A stretch of DNA of 36,230 bases, taken from NCBI RefSeq assembly GCF_900188125.1, contig NZ_FZOW01000035.1, forward strand, positions 1-36,230. The letters are read 5' to 3'. Of this stretch, positions 27,453-36,158 are shown one piece after another; position 1 is the stretch's first letter, and every line of letters starts with the position of its first letter. This DNA is from Rhodococcoides kyotonense. Its GTDB lineage: Bacteria; Actinomycetota; Actinomycetes; Mycobacteriales; Mycobacteriaceae. The notes beneath the pieces were generated by a model. It made no database searches. It was not told the origin of the DNA and was given only the letters and a program-made list of their open reading frames with translations. The position numbers and the translations under genes are program-made.

Positions 27453-28145
27453 TCATCGACTCACCATTCCGTTCGACGACGGGTCCCAACGCTCGACGGC
27501 GGCCGTCGCGCGGCGCACCATGTCGTCGAGAATCGCCTGCCCTTCCTCTGCCGTCGCCTCCCGGGGGTCGCCCAGCACACCGTTCGCCGAGACCGCGCGC
27601 GTACCGCCCTCACGCAGGCGCGGGAGCAGCGCAGCGATCGACTCGGTGTTGCCCGGCTCGGCGCGATTCATATCGACGGACTCCGGCGAAATATGCAGCA
27701 GCAGTGACGTTTCGGTTCGCCCGGCATGGGCGTCGGCACCCGGCACGGCGCACGGAAGCCACGCGACGTCGCGACCTTCGTACCGCAGAAGGGTCGTCGC
27801 CTCGACGAGCGTGGCGACATTTCCTCCGTGTCCGTTGACGAAGATCAGCCGCGACGCCCACCTGCACGCCGAGCGCCCGTACTCGACCAGCACGTCACGC
27901 AGCGCCTGCGCGCCGATCGAGACGGTGCCCGGGAAACCCTCGTGTTCTCCGCTGGCGCCGTACGCGACGGCAGGCGCCACGACGACGCCGGGCATGCGCG
28001 AGCAGACCGCGACGGCGATGCGGGTATCGGTGTCGAGGGGAAGATGCGGGCCGTGTTGCTCGAACGCTCCGACGGGAACGGCGACGGTGTAGTCGTCTCG
28101 AACCTGTTGCCAGCTGTGGTTCGCCAGCGATGTCGGGTGCAGCAT
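27453..28145 (-). CDS. mftE: Mycofactocin precursor peptide peptidase MftE (creatininase family)
   Basis: A 230-residue metal peptidase of the creatinine amidohydrolase fold. It releases the C-terminal Val-Tyr-derived core from the MftC-modified MftA peptide. Metal and active-site motifs are GAFEQHGPHLPLDTD (H31, D38, D40), GEHEGFPGT, VNGHGGN (103-109) and AGRTETS (E145). It starts with ATG divergently from the GntR gene with 86 bases between. No MftA precursor, MftB, MftC radical-SAM or MftD gene precedes it, so the substrate must be made from another locus. It probably forms an operon with mftF and mftG. Confidence 0.92.
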   Translation of the reverse strand: MLHPTSLANHSWQQVRDDYTVAVPVGAFEQHGPHLPLDTDTRIAVAVCSRMPGVVVAPAVAYGASGEHEGFPGTVSIGAQALRDVLVEYGRSACRWASRLIFVNGHGGNVATLVEATTLLRYEGRDVAWLPCAVPGADAHAGRTETSLLLHISPESVDMNRAEPGNTESIAALLPRLREGGTRAVSANGVLGDPREATAEEGQAILDDMVRRATAAVERWDPSSNGMVSR

Positions 28146-28231
28146 TCGATCGATGCTAATGCAGCACGACTGTCACACGGACGAAACATCGAGCCACTAG
28201 CGTGCGTGACGAGCATCGGGAAGGAGTGACT

Positions 28232-28948
28232 ATGCCACCGCGTCGGAGGTCCGTTCTTCTCGATCGGCTGAACATTTCTGCGCCGGGCGGCCGTCAACCG
28301 ACCATTCTCGACGAACTCAAACGCGTCATTCTTTCCGGCGACGCCCCGCCCAATACTCCCATTCCGTTGAACGAGGTCGCCGACATGTTCGGCGTCAGCA
28401 GGATTCCGGTCCGCGAATCGTTGAAAACACTCATCGGCGAAGGGCTGGTCGATCACAGGCCGAATCTCGGATATACCGTCGCGCAATTGACGTCGGCGGA
28501 ACTGCGAGAAATGTACATAGTGCGAGAGGTTCTGGAAACGGCTGCCCTCGCCACTGCCGTCGAATTGGCCACCGACGAGGATCGACAGCTCGCCATCGAA
28601 GCGAACGCGGCTCTCGAACAATCGATCACGGCCGACGACCCTCGCGAGTATCACCGTCAGAGCCGTGAATTCCATATGGCATTGACACGCCCGTCGCGCA
28701 TGAAGAGGCTTCTTCACATGCTCGAGTCGGCGTGGAACATCACCGAACCGGTGCAGCCCATGGTGCATGTTGCAGGTTCGGATCGCGAGACACTGCATTC
28801 CGACCATAGACAGATGCTCGACGCATTTCTCGATCGCGACGCTGCTACTTTGTCGGCTATTGCGCAATACCATCACGGCAGACTCAACACCGTCATTTCC
28901 TCCATTTCTTCGGATACCGGATTACTCGCCGATCCCGCCACGGATTGA
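28232..28948 (+). CDS. GntR-family transcriptional regulator, FCD type
   Basis: A 238-residue regulator. The winged helix-turn-helix is at about residues 24-84 (ILDELKRVILSGD..., LNEVADMFGVSRIPVRESLK, GLVDHRPNLGYTV) and is followed by an all-helical FCD ligand domain with the metal/ligand histidines in EFHMAL, HSDHRQML and YHHGRL. The start is set by GGGAAGGAG seven bases upstream. It is divergent from mftE and upstream of the permease and racemase genes. It most likely controls the permease-racemase pair, and may also affect mftE through the shared 86-base gap. Confidence 0.9.
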   Translation: MPPRRRSVLLDRLNISAPGGRQPTILDELKRVILSGDAPPNTPIPLNEVADMFGVSRIPVRESLKTLIGEGLVDHRPNLGYTVAQLTSAELREMYIVREVLETAALATAVELATDEDRQLAIEANAALEQSITADDPREYHRQSREFHMALTRPSRMKRLLHMLESAWNITEPVQPMVHVAGSDRETLHSDHRQMLDAFLDRDAATLSAIAQYHHGRLNTVISSISSDTGLLADPATD

Positions 28949-29080
28949 GCCGCTCGAAAGATATATTCCTTCCGTCACGCAGGCGCAACAACTGCTCGCT
29001 ACCTTTTGTCTCGCCGGTCCGCTCCATCGACGCAGTAGACCGACAGCCCACGCGAAGCACGTCGCCCATCAGGAGCATCG

Positions 29081-30619
29081 ATGACAGATACAGCGCACGG
29101 ATCAGGCACTACGCCGGTAGGTGACGTGGTCGAGGCAGCGGGCCATCCAGTCGGTGGTGGCCTGATCAAGGACTCGTACGACCCGCGTCTGACGAACGAG
29201 GATCTCGCTCCGCTGAAGAAGCAGTCGTGGACCTCGTACAACCTGTTCGCATTCTGGATGTCCGACGTCCATTCCGTCGGCGGATACGTCACGGCTGGAA
29301 GCTTGTTCGCGCTCGGACTGGCGAGCTGGCAGGTCCTGATCTCGCTTCTCGTGGGCATCACCATCGTCTACTTCTTCTGCAACCTCGTCGCCAAGCCCAG
29401 TCAGGTCGCGGGCGTGCCGTACCCGGTCATCTGTCGGGCATCGTTCGGAGTGCTCGGTGCGAACATCCCTGCGATCATTCGCGGGCTCATCGCCGTCGCG
29501 TGGTACGGAATTCAGACCTTCCTCGCGTCCGCTGCACTCGACATCGTGCTGATCAAGCTGTTCCCGAGTCTCGCGCCCTATGCCGTGACGGCCGACTACG
29601 GCTTCGCCGGACTGTCGGCTCTCGGCTGGGCCAGCTTCCTGTTCCTGTGGGTGCTGCAGGCCGCCGTGTTCTGGCGCGGCATGGAATCCATCCGCAAGTT
29701 CATCGACTTCTGTGGACCCGCCGTCTACGTCGTCATGTTCGCACTGTGCGGATACCTCATCTGGAAAGCAGGTTGGGGCGCAATCGATCTGAACCTCGGA
29801 GAGGTCGAGTACAGCGGCTTCAGTGCCGTCCCGGTCATGCTGGGTGCCATCGCCCTCGTCGTCTCGTACTTCTCGGGGCCGATGCTCAACTTCGGCGACT
29901 TCTCCCGCTACGGCAAGTCCTACTCCGCGGTGAAGAAGGGCAACTTCCTCGGACTGCCGATCAACTTCCTCGTGTTCTCGATTCTGGTCGTAGTCACCGC
30001 GTCGCTCACCCTTCCGGTGTTCGGTGAGCTCATCACCGACCCGGTCGAAACCGTCGCCCGTATCGACAGCACGTTCGCCATCGTGCTCGGCGCACTGACA
30101 TTCACCATCGCCACGATCGGCATCAACATCGTCGCCAACTTCATCTCGCCCGCGTTCGACTTCTCGAACGTCAGCCCGCAGCGCATCAGCTGGCGCGCGG
30201 GCGGCATGATCGCGGCCGTCGGATCCGTTCTGATCACCCCGTGGAACCTGTACAACAACCCCGACGTCATCCATCTGACTCTGGAGACACTCGGAGCGTT
30301 CATCGGGCCGCTGTTCGGTGTCCTGATCGCTGACTACTACCTGGTGCGGAAGCAGAAGGTCGTCGTCGACGAGTTGTTCACGATGTCTCCCGCCGGAAAG
30401 TATTGGTACTCCAAGGGCTACAACCCTGCCGCGGTGTACGCCACCGTCGCAGGCGCCGTCCTCGCGATGTTCACCGTTCTGTTCAACGGCGCGATCGACG
30501 GCATGGAGATCGCCGGGATGTCCACGGCGTCGAAGTACAGCTGGTTCATCGGATGTGCCGTCGGATTCGGTCTGTACTACGTACTGGCAACCAAGACCAA
30601 GCTCGCGGTGAAGGCGTAG
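29081..30619 (+). CDS. NCS1-family nucleobase/hydantoin/allantoin-type cation symporter
   Basis: A 512-residue membrane protein with about 12 membrane segments. Family landmarks are NEDLAPLKKQSWTSYNLFAFWMSDV near the N-terminus, ICRASFGVLGANIPAIIRGLIAVAWYG (helix 3 region), PVMLGAIALVVSYFSGPMLNFGDFSRY and PQRISWRAGGMIAA. Relatives import allantoin, hydantoins, uracil or cytosine with Na+ or H+. The start follows CAGGAG at 6 bases. It is separated by 132 bases from the GntR gene and followed 5 bases later by the racemase gene, so the two are co-transcribed and probably handle one substrate. Confidence 0.9.
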   Translation: MTDTAHGSGTTPVGDVVEAAGHPVGGGLIKDSYDPRLTNEDLAPLKKQSWTSYNLFAFWMSDVHSVGGYVTAGSLFALGLASWQVLISLLVGITIVYFFCNLVAKPSQVAGVPYPVICRASFGVLGANIPAIIRGLIAVAWYGIQTFLASAALDIVLIKLFPSLAPYAVTADYGFAGLSALGWASFLFLWVLQAAVFWRGMESIRKFIDFCGPAVYVVMFALCGYLIWKAGWGAIDLNLGEVEYSGFSAVPVMLGAIALVVSYFSGPMLNFGDFSRYGKSYSAVKKGNFLGLPINFLVFSILVVVTASLTLPVFGELITDPVETVARIDSTFAIVLGALTFTIATIGINIVANFISPAFDFSNVSPQRISWRAGGMIAAVGSVLITPWNLYNNPDVIHLTLETLGAFIGPLFGVLIADYYLVRKQKVVVDELFTMSPAGKYWYSKGYNPAAVYATVAGAVLAMFTVLFNGAIDGMEIAGMSTASKYSWFIGCAVGFGLYYVLATKTKLAVKA

Positions 30620-30624
30620 CAACT

Positions 30625-31359
30625 GTGCTCATCAAGGTCGTCAACCCGAACACCACATGGTCGATGACCGCCACGATCGAACAGTGTGCCCGAGCCGTCG
30701 CAGGCCCGGGCACACTCGTCGAGGCGGTCAGTCCCACCATGGGACCCGCGTCCATCGAGTCGCACGTCGACGAAGCACTGAGCGTCCCAGGCATTCTCGA
30801 ACAGATCACGCTCGGTGAGCAGCAGGGCGTCGACGGCTATGTCATCGCATGCTTCGGCGATCCTGGCCTGGACGCCGCGCGCGAGGCCGCGACCGGACCC
30901 GTCGTCGGAATCGCCGAGGCGGCGATGCACGCCGCAAGCTTCCTCGGACGCGGCTTCTCGGTCGTCACCACGTTGGGACGAACCACCGGACGAGCGTGGG
31001 ATCTGGCCGAGCACTACGGATTCGCGCGGCAGTGCCGTGGCGTACACGCCTGTGAGATACCGGTTCTCGAACTCGAGACGGACCCGGATGCCCGCAAGAT
31101 CATCACCGAAGCCTGCCGCGACGCGGCACTCCAGGACGGCAGTGACGCCATCGTGCTCGGGTGCGCCGGCATGGCGGATCTGTGCGAGCACATCTCGTCG
31201 GAGATCGGAATGCCCGTCGTCGACGGGGTTGCTGCGGCCACGCTGTTCGTCCAATCGCTCGTGACGATGGGACTGCGCACCGGGAAGACCGGCGAGTTCG
31301 CGCGTCCGTTGCCGAAGCAGTATTCGGGGTTGTTGTCCGCCTTCGGCGCACGTGAGTGA
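30625..31359 (+). CDS. Hydantoin/aspartate-glutamate racemase superfamily protein
   Basis: A 244-residue cofactor-independent racemase-like protein. Both expected active-site cysteines are present: C76 in IACFGDPGLDAAREA and a second in IVLGCAGMADLCEH. The N-terminal IKVVNPNTTWSMT is typical of the hydantoin/allantoin racemase group. I chose GTG as start since no better codon with this N-terminus exists; the ribosome site is weak, which fits coupling to the permease stop 5 bases upstream. It would interconvert D and L forms of an imported hydantoin or allantoin-like ring. No hydantoinase, allantoinase or carbamoylase gene is nearby. Its stop codon lies inside a palindrome. Confidence 0.87.
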   Translation: MLIKVVNPNTTWSMTATIEQCARAVAGPGTLVEAVSPTMGPASIESHVDEALSVPGILEQITLGEQQGVDGYVIACFGDPGLDAAREAATGPVVGIAEAAMHAASFLGRGFSVVTTLGRTTGRAWDLAEHYGFARQCRGVHACEIPVLELETDPDARKIITEACRDAALQDGSDAIVLGCAGMADLCEHISSEIGMPVVDGVAAATLFVQSLVTMGLRTGKTGEFARPLPKQYSGLLSAFGARE

Positions 31360-31392
31360 AAATGTATAGCCCTCTATACATTTTCACTCACG
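31337..31392. terminator. Palindromic element with 19-base perfect arms, related to the one at 20837-20909
   Basis: Arms CGTGAGTGAAAATGTATAG (31351-31369) and 31374-31392 pair perfectly around CCCT. It is preceded by CGCCTTCGGCGCA, as in the other copy. It overlaps the last codons and stop of the racemase gene and lies between two convergent genes, so a bidirectional terminator role is likely. There is no T tract. Confidence 0.85.
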
Positions 31393-31404
31393 ACGTGGAG
31401 GCAA

Positions 31405-32052
31405 CTACTTGACCGCATCCACCTCGACCTCCACGAGCCACCCCTGCACCGGCAGCGTGGCGACTTCGAGTGCAAATCGCGACGGCCTCGCCGAATTTCG
31501 TTCGATCGGTGCGGCCGGCTCCGCAGTCCCCATCGGCACCAACTCGGTCTCCTCGGTGTCGAGGTTCGTGTTCGCGAAGAACTGGCGGTACGCGCGGTTC
31601 CAACCCGTGTAGTCCGCACGGTCGGTGCCAGGCGCGTTGTCGAGGAACACCCGCATTGTCACGACGTCCTCGAGCGAGTAGCCCTGATCTTCGAGGTTGT
31701 CGCGGATCTTCTTCAGGACACCGATCCCCTGCGCTTCGGTGACGGTGACACCGTCAGGCAGCGTCCCTCCCGAGAACTGGTCGGTGTCGATGTACGATTC
31801 CGGGCTTCCCTCGGGCGCTTCGTCGTTCATCGCCGTCGGACCGATGCCACTGGACTTGTAGACCGTCGCGTCGCCGGATATCTCGACGCCCTGAGCGATC
31901 ATCGGGTTGGACTCACCGGGTTCGATGACCGCCCGCGCACCCGATGTGGGTTCGGTGACCGCTGCGGCATCGGAGTCCGACGAGCATGCAGCAGTGAACA
32001 GAAGTGCTCCCGCGGCGAGGGCAGCAGCAAACGAGCGTGTGGGATTCTGCAA
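31405..32052 (-). CDS. Lipoprotein RidA-family imine/enamine deaminase
   Basis: A 215-residue protein. A 22-residue signal peptide ends at a lipobox-like TAAC (C23, with Thr in place of the usual Leu at -3), so it is probably anchored outside the cytoplasmic membrane. The body is a RidA fold (GIGPTAMN..., LKKIRDNLEDQGYSLEDVVTMRVFL..., WNRAYRQFF), and the carboxylate-binding arginine is conserved (R192 in PSRFALEVATLP). RidA proteins hydrolyse reactive 2-imino acids to keto acids and ammonia. The start is TTG, six bases after AAAGGAA. It follows the oxidase by 27 bases in one operon, and the oxidase makes exactly such imines. Extra residues of 75-105 are an insertion relative to the ~130-residue core. 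Confidence 0.86.
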   Translation of the reverse strand: MQNPTRSFAAALAAGALLFTAACSSDSDAAAVTEPTSGARAVIEPGESNPMIAQGVEISGDATVYKSSGIGPTAMNDEAPEGSPESYIDTDQFSGGTLPDGVTVTEAQGIGVLKKIRDNLEDQGYSLEDVVTMRVFLDNAPGTDRADYTGWNRAYRQFFANTNLDTEETELVPMGTAEPAAPIERNSARPSRFALEVATLPVQGWLVEVEVDAVK

Positions 32053-32079
32053 CAGATTTTCCTTTCGGGAGAACAGAAT

Positions 32080-33681
32080 TCAGGATGCGGTGACGCGTTC
32101 GTGGATGGCAGTGACGACATCGCGTGCCGAGGTGAACGCACCGTGTTGCCACGCGATGGCGTTGGACAGATGATCGCCTGCGAAATAGATCCGCTCCACG
32201 GGATCGAGAAGCTTCTCGTACTCGGCAGTCGCGACGCCACCGTGTGAGTCACCTGCGCCTGCCCACGACACCCACGCGCTCTCGGAGTATTTCGTTCGAC
32301 GCCAACTACCGGAGAACGACGAGCTGATGTCTTTCGTGTACTTCTCGCCGTGGATCATCGAACCTTCGGCGACGGCTTTCGCCAGACGTTGCTTGTGCGT
32401 GAGGGATTCGAACGCTTGGTGCCGCTTGCCGGTGTTGTAGTACGCGACGACGACTCCACGGTCGGAGTTGTAGTGGTCGTACGGGAACATGATCTGGGAG
32501 ATGTCCATGTCCGTGTTGCTCGCTCCGCCGTATATGCGTTCATCCGTCTCCCACCAGCGCCGTGAGTACTCGATTCCGAGCTTTCCGGACGGTGTCGCCT
32601 TTGCCGCTCTCAATGCGAGCAGGACGTCGGCGGGCAGGTTGTTGTCCAGGCGGGTGACGAGTGCCGGTGGAATCGTACAGATGACGTAGTCGGCCGAGAT
32701 CGATTCCGCCGAGCCGTCTTTGACGTACTCGACAGTTGCACCGCCCGACGTGTTCTTCAACGCGGTGACTTCGGCGCCGTAGACGATGTGGTCCGAGCCG
32801 ATCGCGTCGGCGAAGGCGTAGTAGATCCGGTCCATTCCGCCTACCGGGCTGAACATCAGCATCGCCTGGTCGTAGCCGAACTCGAAGCTGAAATTGCGCC
32901 CGATACCGCTCCTGATCACTTCGGACATACCGAACGGTTCGGTCGCGTCGCCGAAGTTCAGGCCTGCGCCTGGCTCCGAACCGTATCCACGACGCGACGA
33001 TCCGATGTAGCGACCGTCGTCGGACAGATCACCGAAGCCCGACAGGAACTCCGACAACGCGTCCTTGTCGTCAGGTGTCAGAACATCGTCGAGTGCTCCC
33101 CTGCTCGCAGCCTTCTGCAGGAGCTCGGACATGTACCCGTAGGTATCGGCTTTCGCCGCTCGGTAGGACACCGACTGCCGATTCAGCGGCGTGTCACTCT
33201 TGTAGTTGACGAACGTGTTGGCGTTCTGGTTGCCGAAGGTCTGCAGTTCGACGCCGAGTTCCCGGCAGTAGTCCATCGTGATGTGGCTCTGCGGAATACG
33301 CGTCGCACCGATGTTGTAGAAATGGCCGTCCGAGAACGTGCACTTCTGGGTCTCACCGTTGAGATCGGTCTCCTCGTCGCCGCCGTGAATCGACCAGACA
33401 CGACCACCCGGCCGCTGCCTCGCCTCCAGGATGGTCACCGAATAGCCGGCCTTCTGCAGTTCGTATGTCGCGCAGAGTCCTGCGGGCCCTCCGCCGAGGA
33501 CGACGACAGTCGGGCTCCCGTCGACCCGGTCGATCAGATCGGCCATCGCAGGCGGCTGAAATCTTCTCGGCCCCGCGGCAGCCGCGGGCGCGAGCCCCAA
33601 TGTCGACATCGCCCCGTAGGCGAGGCCCGCACCTCCTGTGACGCCGAGGCCACGCATGAACGATCTCCGAGTTACTTCCAT
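32080..33681 (-). CDS. Tat-exported flavin L-amino-acid/monoamine oxidase
   Basis: A 533-residue FAD oxidase. A twin-arginine signal TRRSFMRGLG (4-13) and hydrophobic stretch end near AAAAAG, so it is exported folded. The dinucleotide motif VVVLGGGPAGLCATYELQKAG is at 59-79, EARQRPGGRVW at 86-96, and the C-terminal FAD contact is RIYFAGDHLSNAIAWQHGAF. It oxidises amino acids or amines to imines with H2O2 release; the arrangement is closest to secreted L-amino-acid oxidases. The start follows AGGAG at 6 bases. It is divergent from an amino-acid transporter gene, with a 199-base gap that contains palindromes. Confidence 0.9.
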   Translation of the reverse strand: MEVTRRSFMRGLGVTGGAGLAYGAMSTLGLAPAAAAGPRRFQPPAMADLIDRVDGSPTVVVLGGGPAGLCATYELQKAGYSVTILEARQRPGGRVWSIHGGDEETDLNGETQKCTFSDGHFYNIGATRIPQSHITMDYCRELGVELQTFGNQNANTFVNYKSDTPLNRQSVSYRAAKADTYGYMSELLQKAASRGALDDVLTPDDKDALSEFLSGFGDLSDDGRYIGSSRRGYGSEPGAGLNFGDATEPFGMSEVIRSGIGRNFSFEFGYDQAMLMFSPVGGMDRIYYAFADAIGSDHIVYGAEVTALKNTSGGATVEYVKDGSAESISADYVICTIPPALVTRLDNNLPADVLLALRAAKATPSGKLGIEYSRRWWETDERIYGGASNTDMDISQIMFPYDHYNSDRGVVVAYYNTGKRHQAFESLTHKQRLAKAVAEGSMIHGEKYTKDISSSFSGSWRRTKYSESAWVSWAGAGDSHGGVATAEYEKLLDPVERIYFAGDHLSNAIAWQHGAFTSARDVVTAIHERVTAS

Positions 33682-33734
33682 CGATACTCCTGTTCGCAGA
33701 CGTTTCGAGTTCGGCCAATCGTGGAATGCCGAGA

Positions 33735-33812
33735 ATTCCGGAATGCGTAGTGCGCGAGACGTTCACCGAACTCGGGGTGAGAACGGGCGTCGAATTCGTG
33801 AATCGTTCTCAC
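33735..33812. promoter_or_regulatory. Candidate operators in the oxidase/transporter divergent gap
   Basis: Two palindromes stand out. ATTCCGGAAT (33735-33744) is perfect. The second is concentric: GTGAGAACG (33777-33785) and CGTTCTCAC (33804-33812) enclose CGAATTCG (33791-33798), with the same centre at 33794.5. An IclR protein encoded two genes downstream, or another dimeric regulator, could bind and control both divergent transcripts. The rest of the gap (33682-33880) shows nothing else clear. Confidence 0.55.
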
Positions 33813-33880
33813 TCGTGTGCGCACAGCCGAAGCATCGACGCAATGCAGCCGCAACAATGCGCGGCTATTTTTCGGCCATC

Positions 33881-35386
33881 ATGTCTGCACTCGAACACGC
33901 CATCACCGCGTCCTTCGCCGCGCACGAACCTCAGCGACCCGCGCTCTCTCCTCTGCGCGCACTCGGCAGACGACAGCTGTCGGGCATCGAGGTCTTCGCA
34001 CAGTCGGTCGCGACGACGGCTCCCGCTGCATCGATGGTGATACTTCCGGTCACGATGCTGACTCACGAGACGATGCTCGGCGGTCTGTTGACGGTGTTCG
34101 CCGCGACAGTCGCCGTGTCACTGATCGCGTTCTGCGTCTCGCAGTTCACCAGACGTTTCTCCTCGTCCGGAGGTCTCTACAGTTTCACGGTCAAAGGGTC
34201 TGGCCCTCGCGGAGCGTTGACCGTCGGAGCAGCGATGCTCTGCAAATACTGCGCCAGCGGAGCGATGACACTGTACTTCGGCGGCCAGGCCGTTCGTAGG
34301 GCGTTGGGCGAGATAGGAATTCCTACCGGAGGATCGATCGGGGCGATCGCGATTCACGTCATTATCGCCGCCGTCCTGCTCGCGTGTCTGCTTCGAGGGG
34401 TCCGATTCGCCGCGATCGCGATACTTCTCGTCGAACTGTGTTCGTTGCTCTTCATCGCTGCGCTTCTGGTGTTTCCGGACAGTCGATCCGTCGCGATCGA
34501 GCCGTCCGGTGCGCCGCACGGCTTGGTGCTCGTCGCGCTCGCAGCGATGTTCTCACTCGCAGGCTTCGAGAGCTCGACGTTCTTCGCACCGGAAGCCAAA
34601 CGCCCCCTCGTGAACGTGACCAGAACTGTTCTGTCGACGCCTCTCATCTGCGGTGCCCTGTTCACTTTCGCAGCGTGGGCAGTGTGGTCGGGTCGCGGTG
34701 GCTTGCTTCTCGACGCGTACCAGCACGGCACATCGACGGGGATCGACGCGTGGCTCGTGATCGCGCTCGACGTCGGGCTCGGTTGTTCGTGGCTCGCGTC
34801 GGCGATGGCGTCGTCGAATGCCGCCTCGAGATTGCTGTACACGATGGGAATCGAGAAGGTCGTCTCGCGCCAATTCGCCATGGTGCACAGAACTTTCCGC
34901 ACTCCACATGTTGCGTTGTACGTCGTCGTCGTCGGATTGGTCATCGTGAGTTCGTCATTGGTCCTCGCCGGTGGGTCGGTCGCACTCGACGACGTTCGAT
35001 TGCTTGCCCGGGCAGCAGTGCTCGTCGGCTACGCCGTCGTGGCCGTCGCTGCTGTGGTGTTCTTGAGACGCATCGGAGAACTCACGACGACGGTCGTGCT
35101 CGCCGGAGTTCTGGCCTGTGCGGCAGGGTGCGCGGTGCTCGTCAACCTCGTCGTGACGGTGAGCCTGCAGCAGAACGCTGCATTGCTCGCGATGCTTGCG
35201 GTCCTGGCCGTGTCGGGGTTCCTGTGGCGCGCGTTTCTACATCGCGCTCGCCCGCAGGCACTCGCCGCCGTCGGCGTCTTCGACAGCGCCGAGAGCCGAG
35301 ACGTGCTTCCCGGTGCGGCGTCGTACGGCGAGAATTCACGCGGCGCGGTGGCACTGGTGAAGCAGCCGAGGCCCCAGGCACGCTGA
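33881..35386 (+). CDS. APC-family amino-acid transporter
   Basis: A 501-residue membrane protein with roughly 12 membrane segments. The first is AQSVATTAPAASMVILPVTM, preceded by SGIEVFAQSV as in APC amino-acid/polyamine antiporters, and TRRFSSSGGLYSFTVKG follows in the first half. It should import (or exchange) an amino acid or amine. The start MSALEHAI is uncertain; an in-frame ATG 24 bases upstream is possible and neither has a strong ribosome site. It is divergent from the exported oxidase and coupled (TGATG) to the IclR gene, so it likely takes up the same amino acid or its oxidation product. Confidence 0.87.
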   Translation: MSALEHAITASFAAHEPQRPALSPLRALGRRQLSGIEVFAQSVATTAPAASMVILPVTMLTHETMLGGLLTVFAATVAVSLIAFCVSQFTRRFSSSGGLYSFTVKGSGPRGALTVGAAMLCKYCASGAMTLYFGGQAVRRALGEIGIPTGGSIGAIAIHVIIAAVLLACLLRGVRFAAIAILLVELCSLLFIAALLVFPDSRSVAIEPSGAPHGLVLVALAAMFSLAGFESSTFFAPEAKRPLVNVTRTVLSTPLICGALFTFAAWAVWSGRGGLLLDAYQHGTSTGIDAWLVIALDVGLGCSWLASAMASSNAASRLLYTMGIEKVVSRQFAMVHRTFRTPHVALYVVVVGLVIVSSSLVLAGGSVALDDVRLLARAAVLVGYAVVAVAAVVFLRRIGELTTTVVLAGVLACAAGCAVLVNLVVTVSLQQNAALLAMLAVLAVSGFLWRAFLHRARPQALAAVGVFDSAESRDVLPGAASYGENSRGAVALVKQPRPQAR

Positions 35387-36144
35387 TGGCGGTCCGAACA
35401 TCGAGAGCGAGCGAGGTCGGCGGGCACGAACCGCGGGCTGTGCAGAAGGCGTTGGCGCTGTTGGAAGCCGTCGCACACCTCGGATCCGGCGCCACCGCGA
35501 AGGAGGTCGCGCACGCTGCGGAGATCCCGCCCGCGACTGCGTACCGTCTACTCAATCTCCTTGTCGCAGATGGCTTTCTCGTCCGGATCGACGATCTGTC
35601 CGGATTCGCACTCGGACGCAGAACACGAGAGCTTGCCGGTGCAGCTCCACCGGCGGACGTCGACAACTCACAGGTCGTGGACGATCTCCGTACACAGATC
35701 AGGTTCGGCGTGTATCTCGCGTCGTACGCGGGCGATCGCATTCAGCTGGTCGACCGGGATCCCGATCACGAACTGTCGGGCGAATCTGCGCTCGTGACAC
35801 ATGTGCACGCGTCGGCGATCGGAAAGCTGCTCCTGGCCAACAGACCCGACCGCCACGTGCTGACGGATCTACGAAAGTTCACCTCGCAGACCATCGTCGA
35901 CCTCGCCGAGTTGGCGATCGAACTCAGCCGAATTCGCACCGCCGACATCGCGATGGAGAAGGACGAGATCAAGGTCGGACGATCAGCGGTCGCAGTGCCC
36001 GTGCGCGACGACACCGGCCGGGTGTCGGGATGCCTCGCCGTGATCGGAAGGACGGGCAGATTGGTTGACGACGATCCGGATCTGATCGGGTTGCTCAGAT
36101 CCAGTGCCAGCCAGGTGCGGTTCACCCACGTGATCCCCTCGTGA
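35386..36144 (+). CDS. IclR-family transcriptional regulator
   Basis: A 252-residue regulator. The N-terminal winged helix-turn-helix is at about 16-75 (AVQKALALLEAVAHLGSGAT, KEVAHAAEIPPATAYRLLNLLV). The C-terminal effector domain includes HVHASAIGKLLLAN and GRSAVAVPVRDDTGRVSGCLAVIG. Its ATG overlaps the transporter stop by one base, so it is made together with it. It most likely controls the transporter and the divergent oxidase-RidA operon through the palindromes at 33735-33812. Confidence 0.92.
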   Translation: MAVRTSRASEVGGHEPRAVQKALALLEAVAHLGSGATAKEVAHAAEIPPATAYRLLNLLVADGFLVRIDDLSGFALGRRTRELAGAAPPADVDNSQVVDDLRTQIRFGVYLASYAGDRIQLVDRDPDHELSGESALVTHVHASAIGKLLLANRPDRHVLTDLRKFTSQTIVDLAELAIELSRIRTADIAMEKDEIKVGRSAVAVPVRDDTGRVSGCLAVIGRTGRLVDDDPDLIGLLRSSASQVRFTHVIPS

Positions 36145-36158
36145 TGCTCCTATGACTG

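Noticed and set aside
28146..28231. A short MftA precursor gene upstream of mftE
   Set aside because: The gap has only 86 bases and no frame ending in a Val-Tyr core motif; it is occupied by the divergent promoter region and the GntR ribosome site.
29102..30622. A 506-codon minus-strand frame opposite the NCS1 permease
   Set aside because: Highly charged antisense translation without domains; the plus frame has transporter motifs and a good ribosome site.
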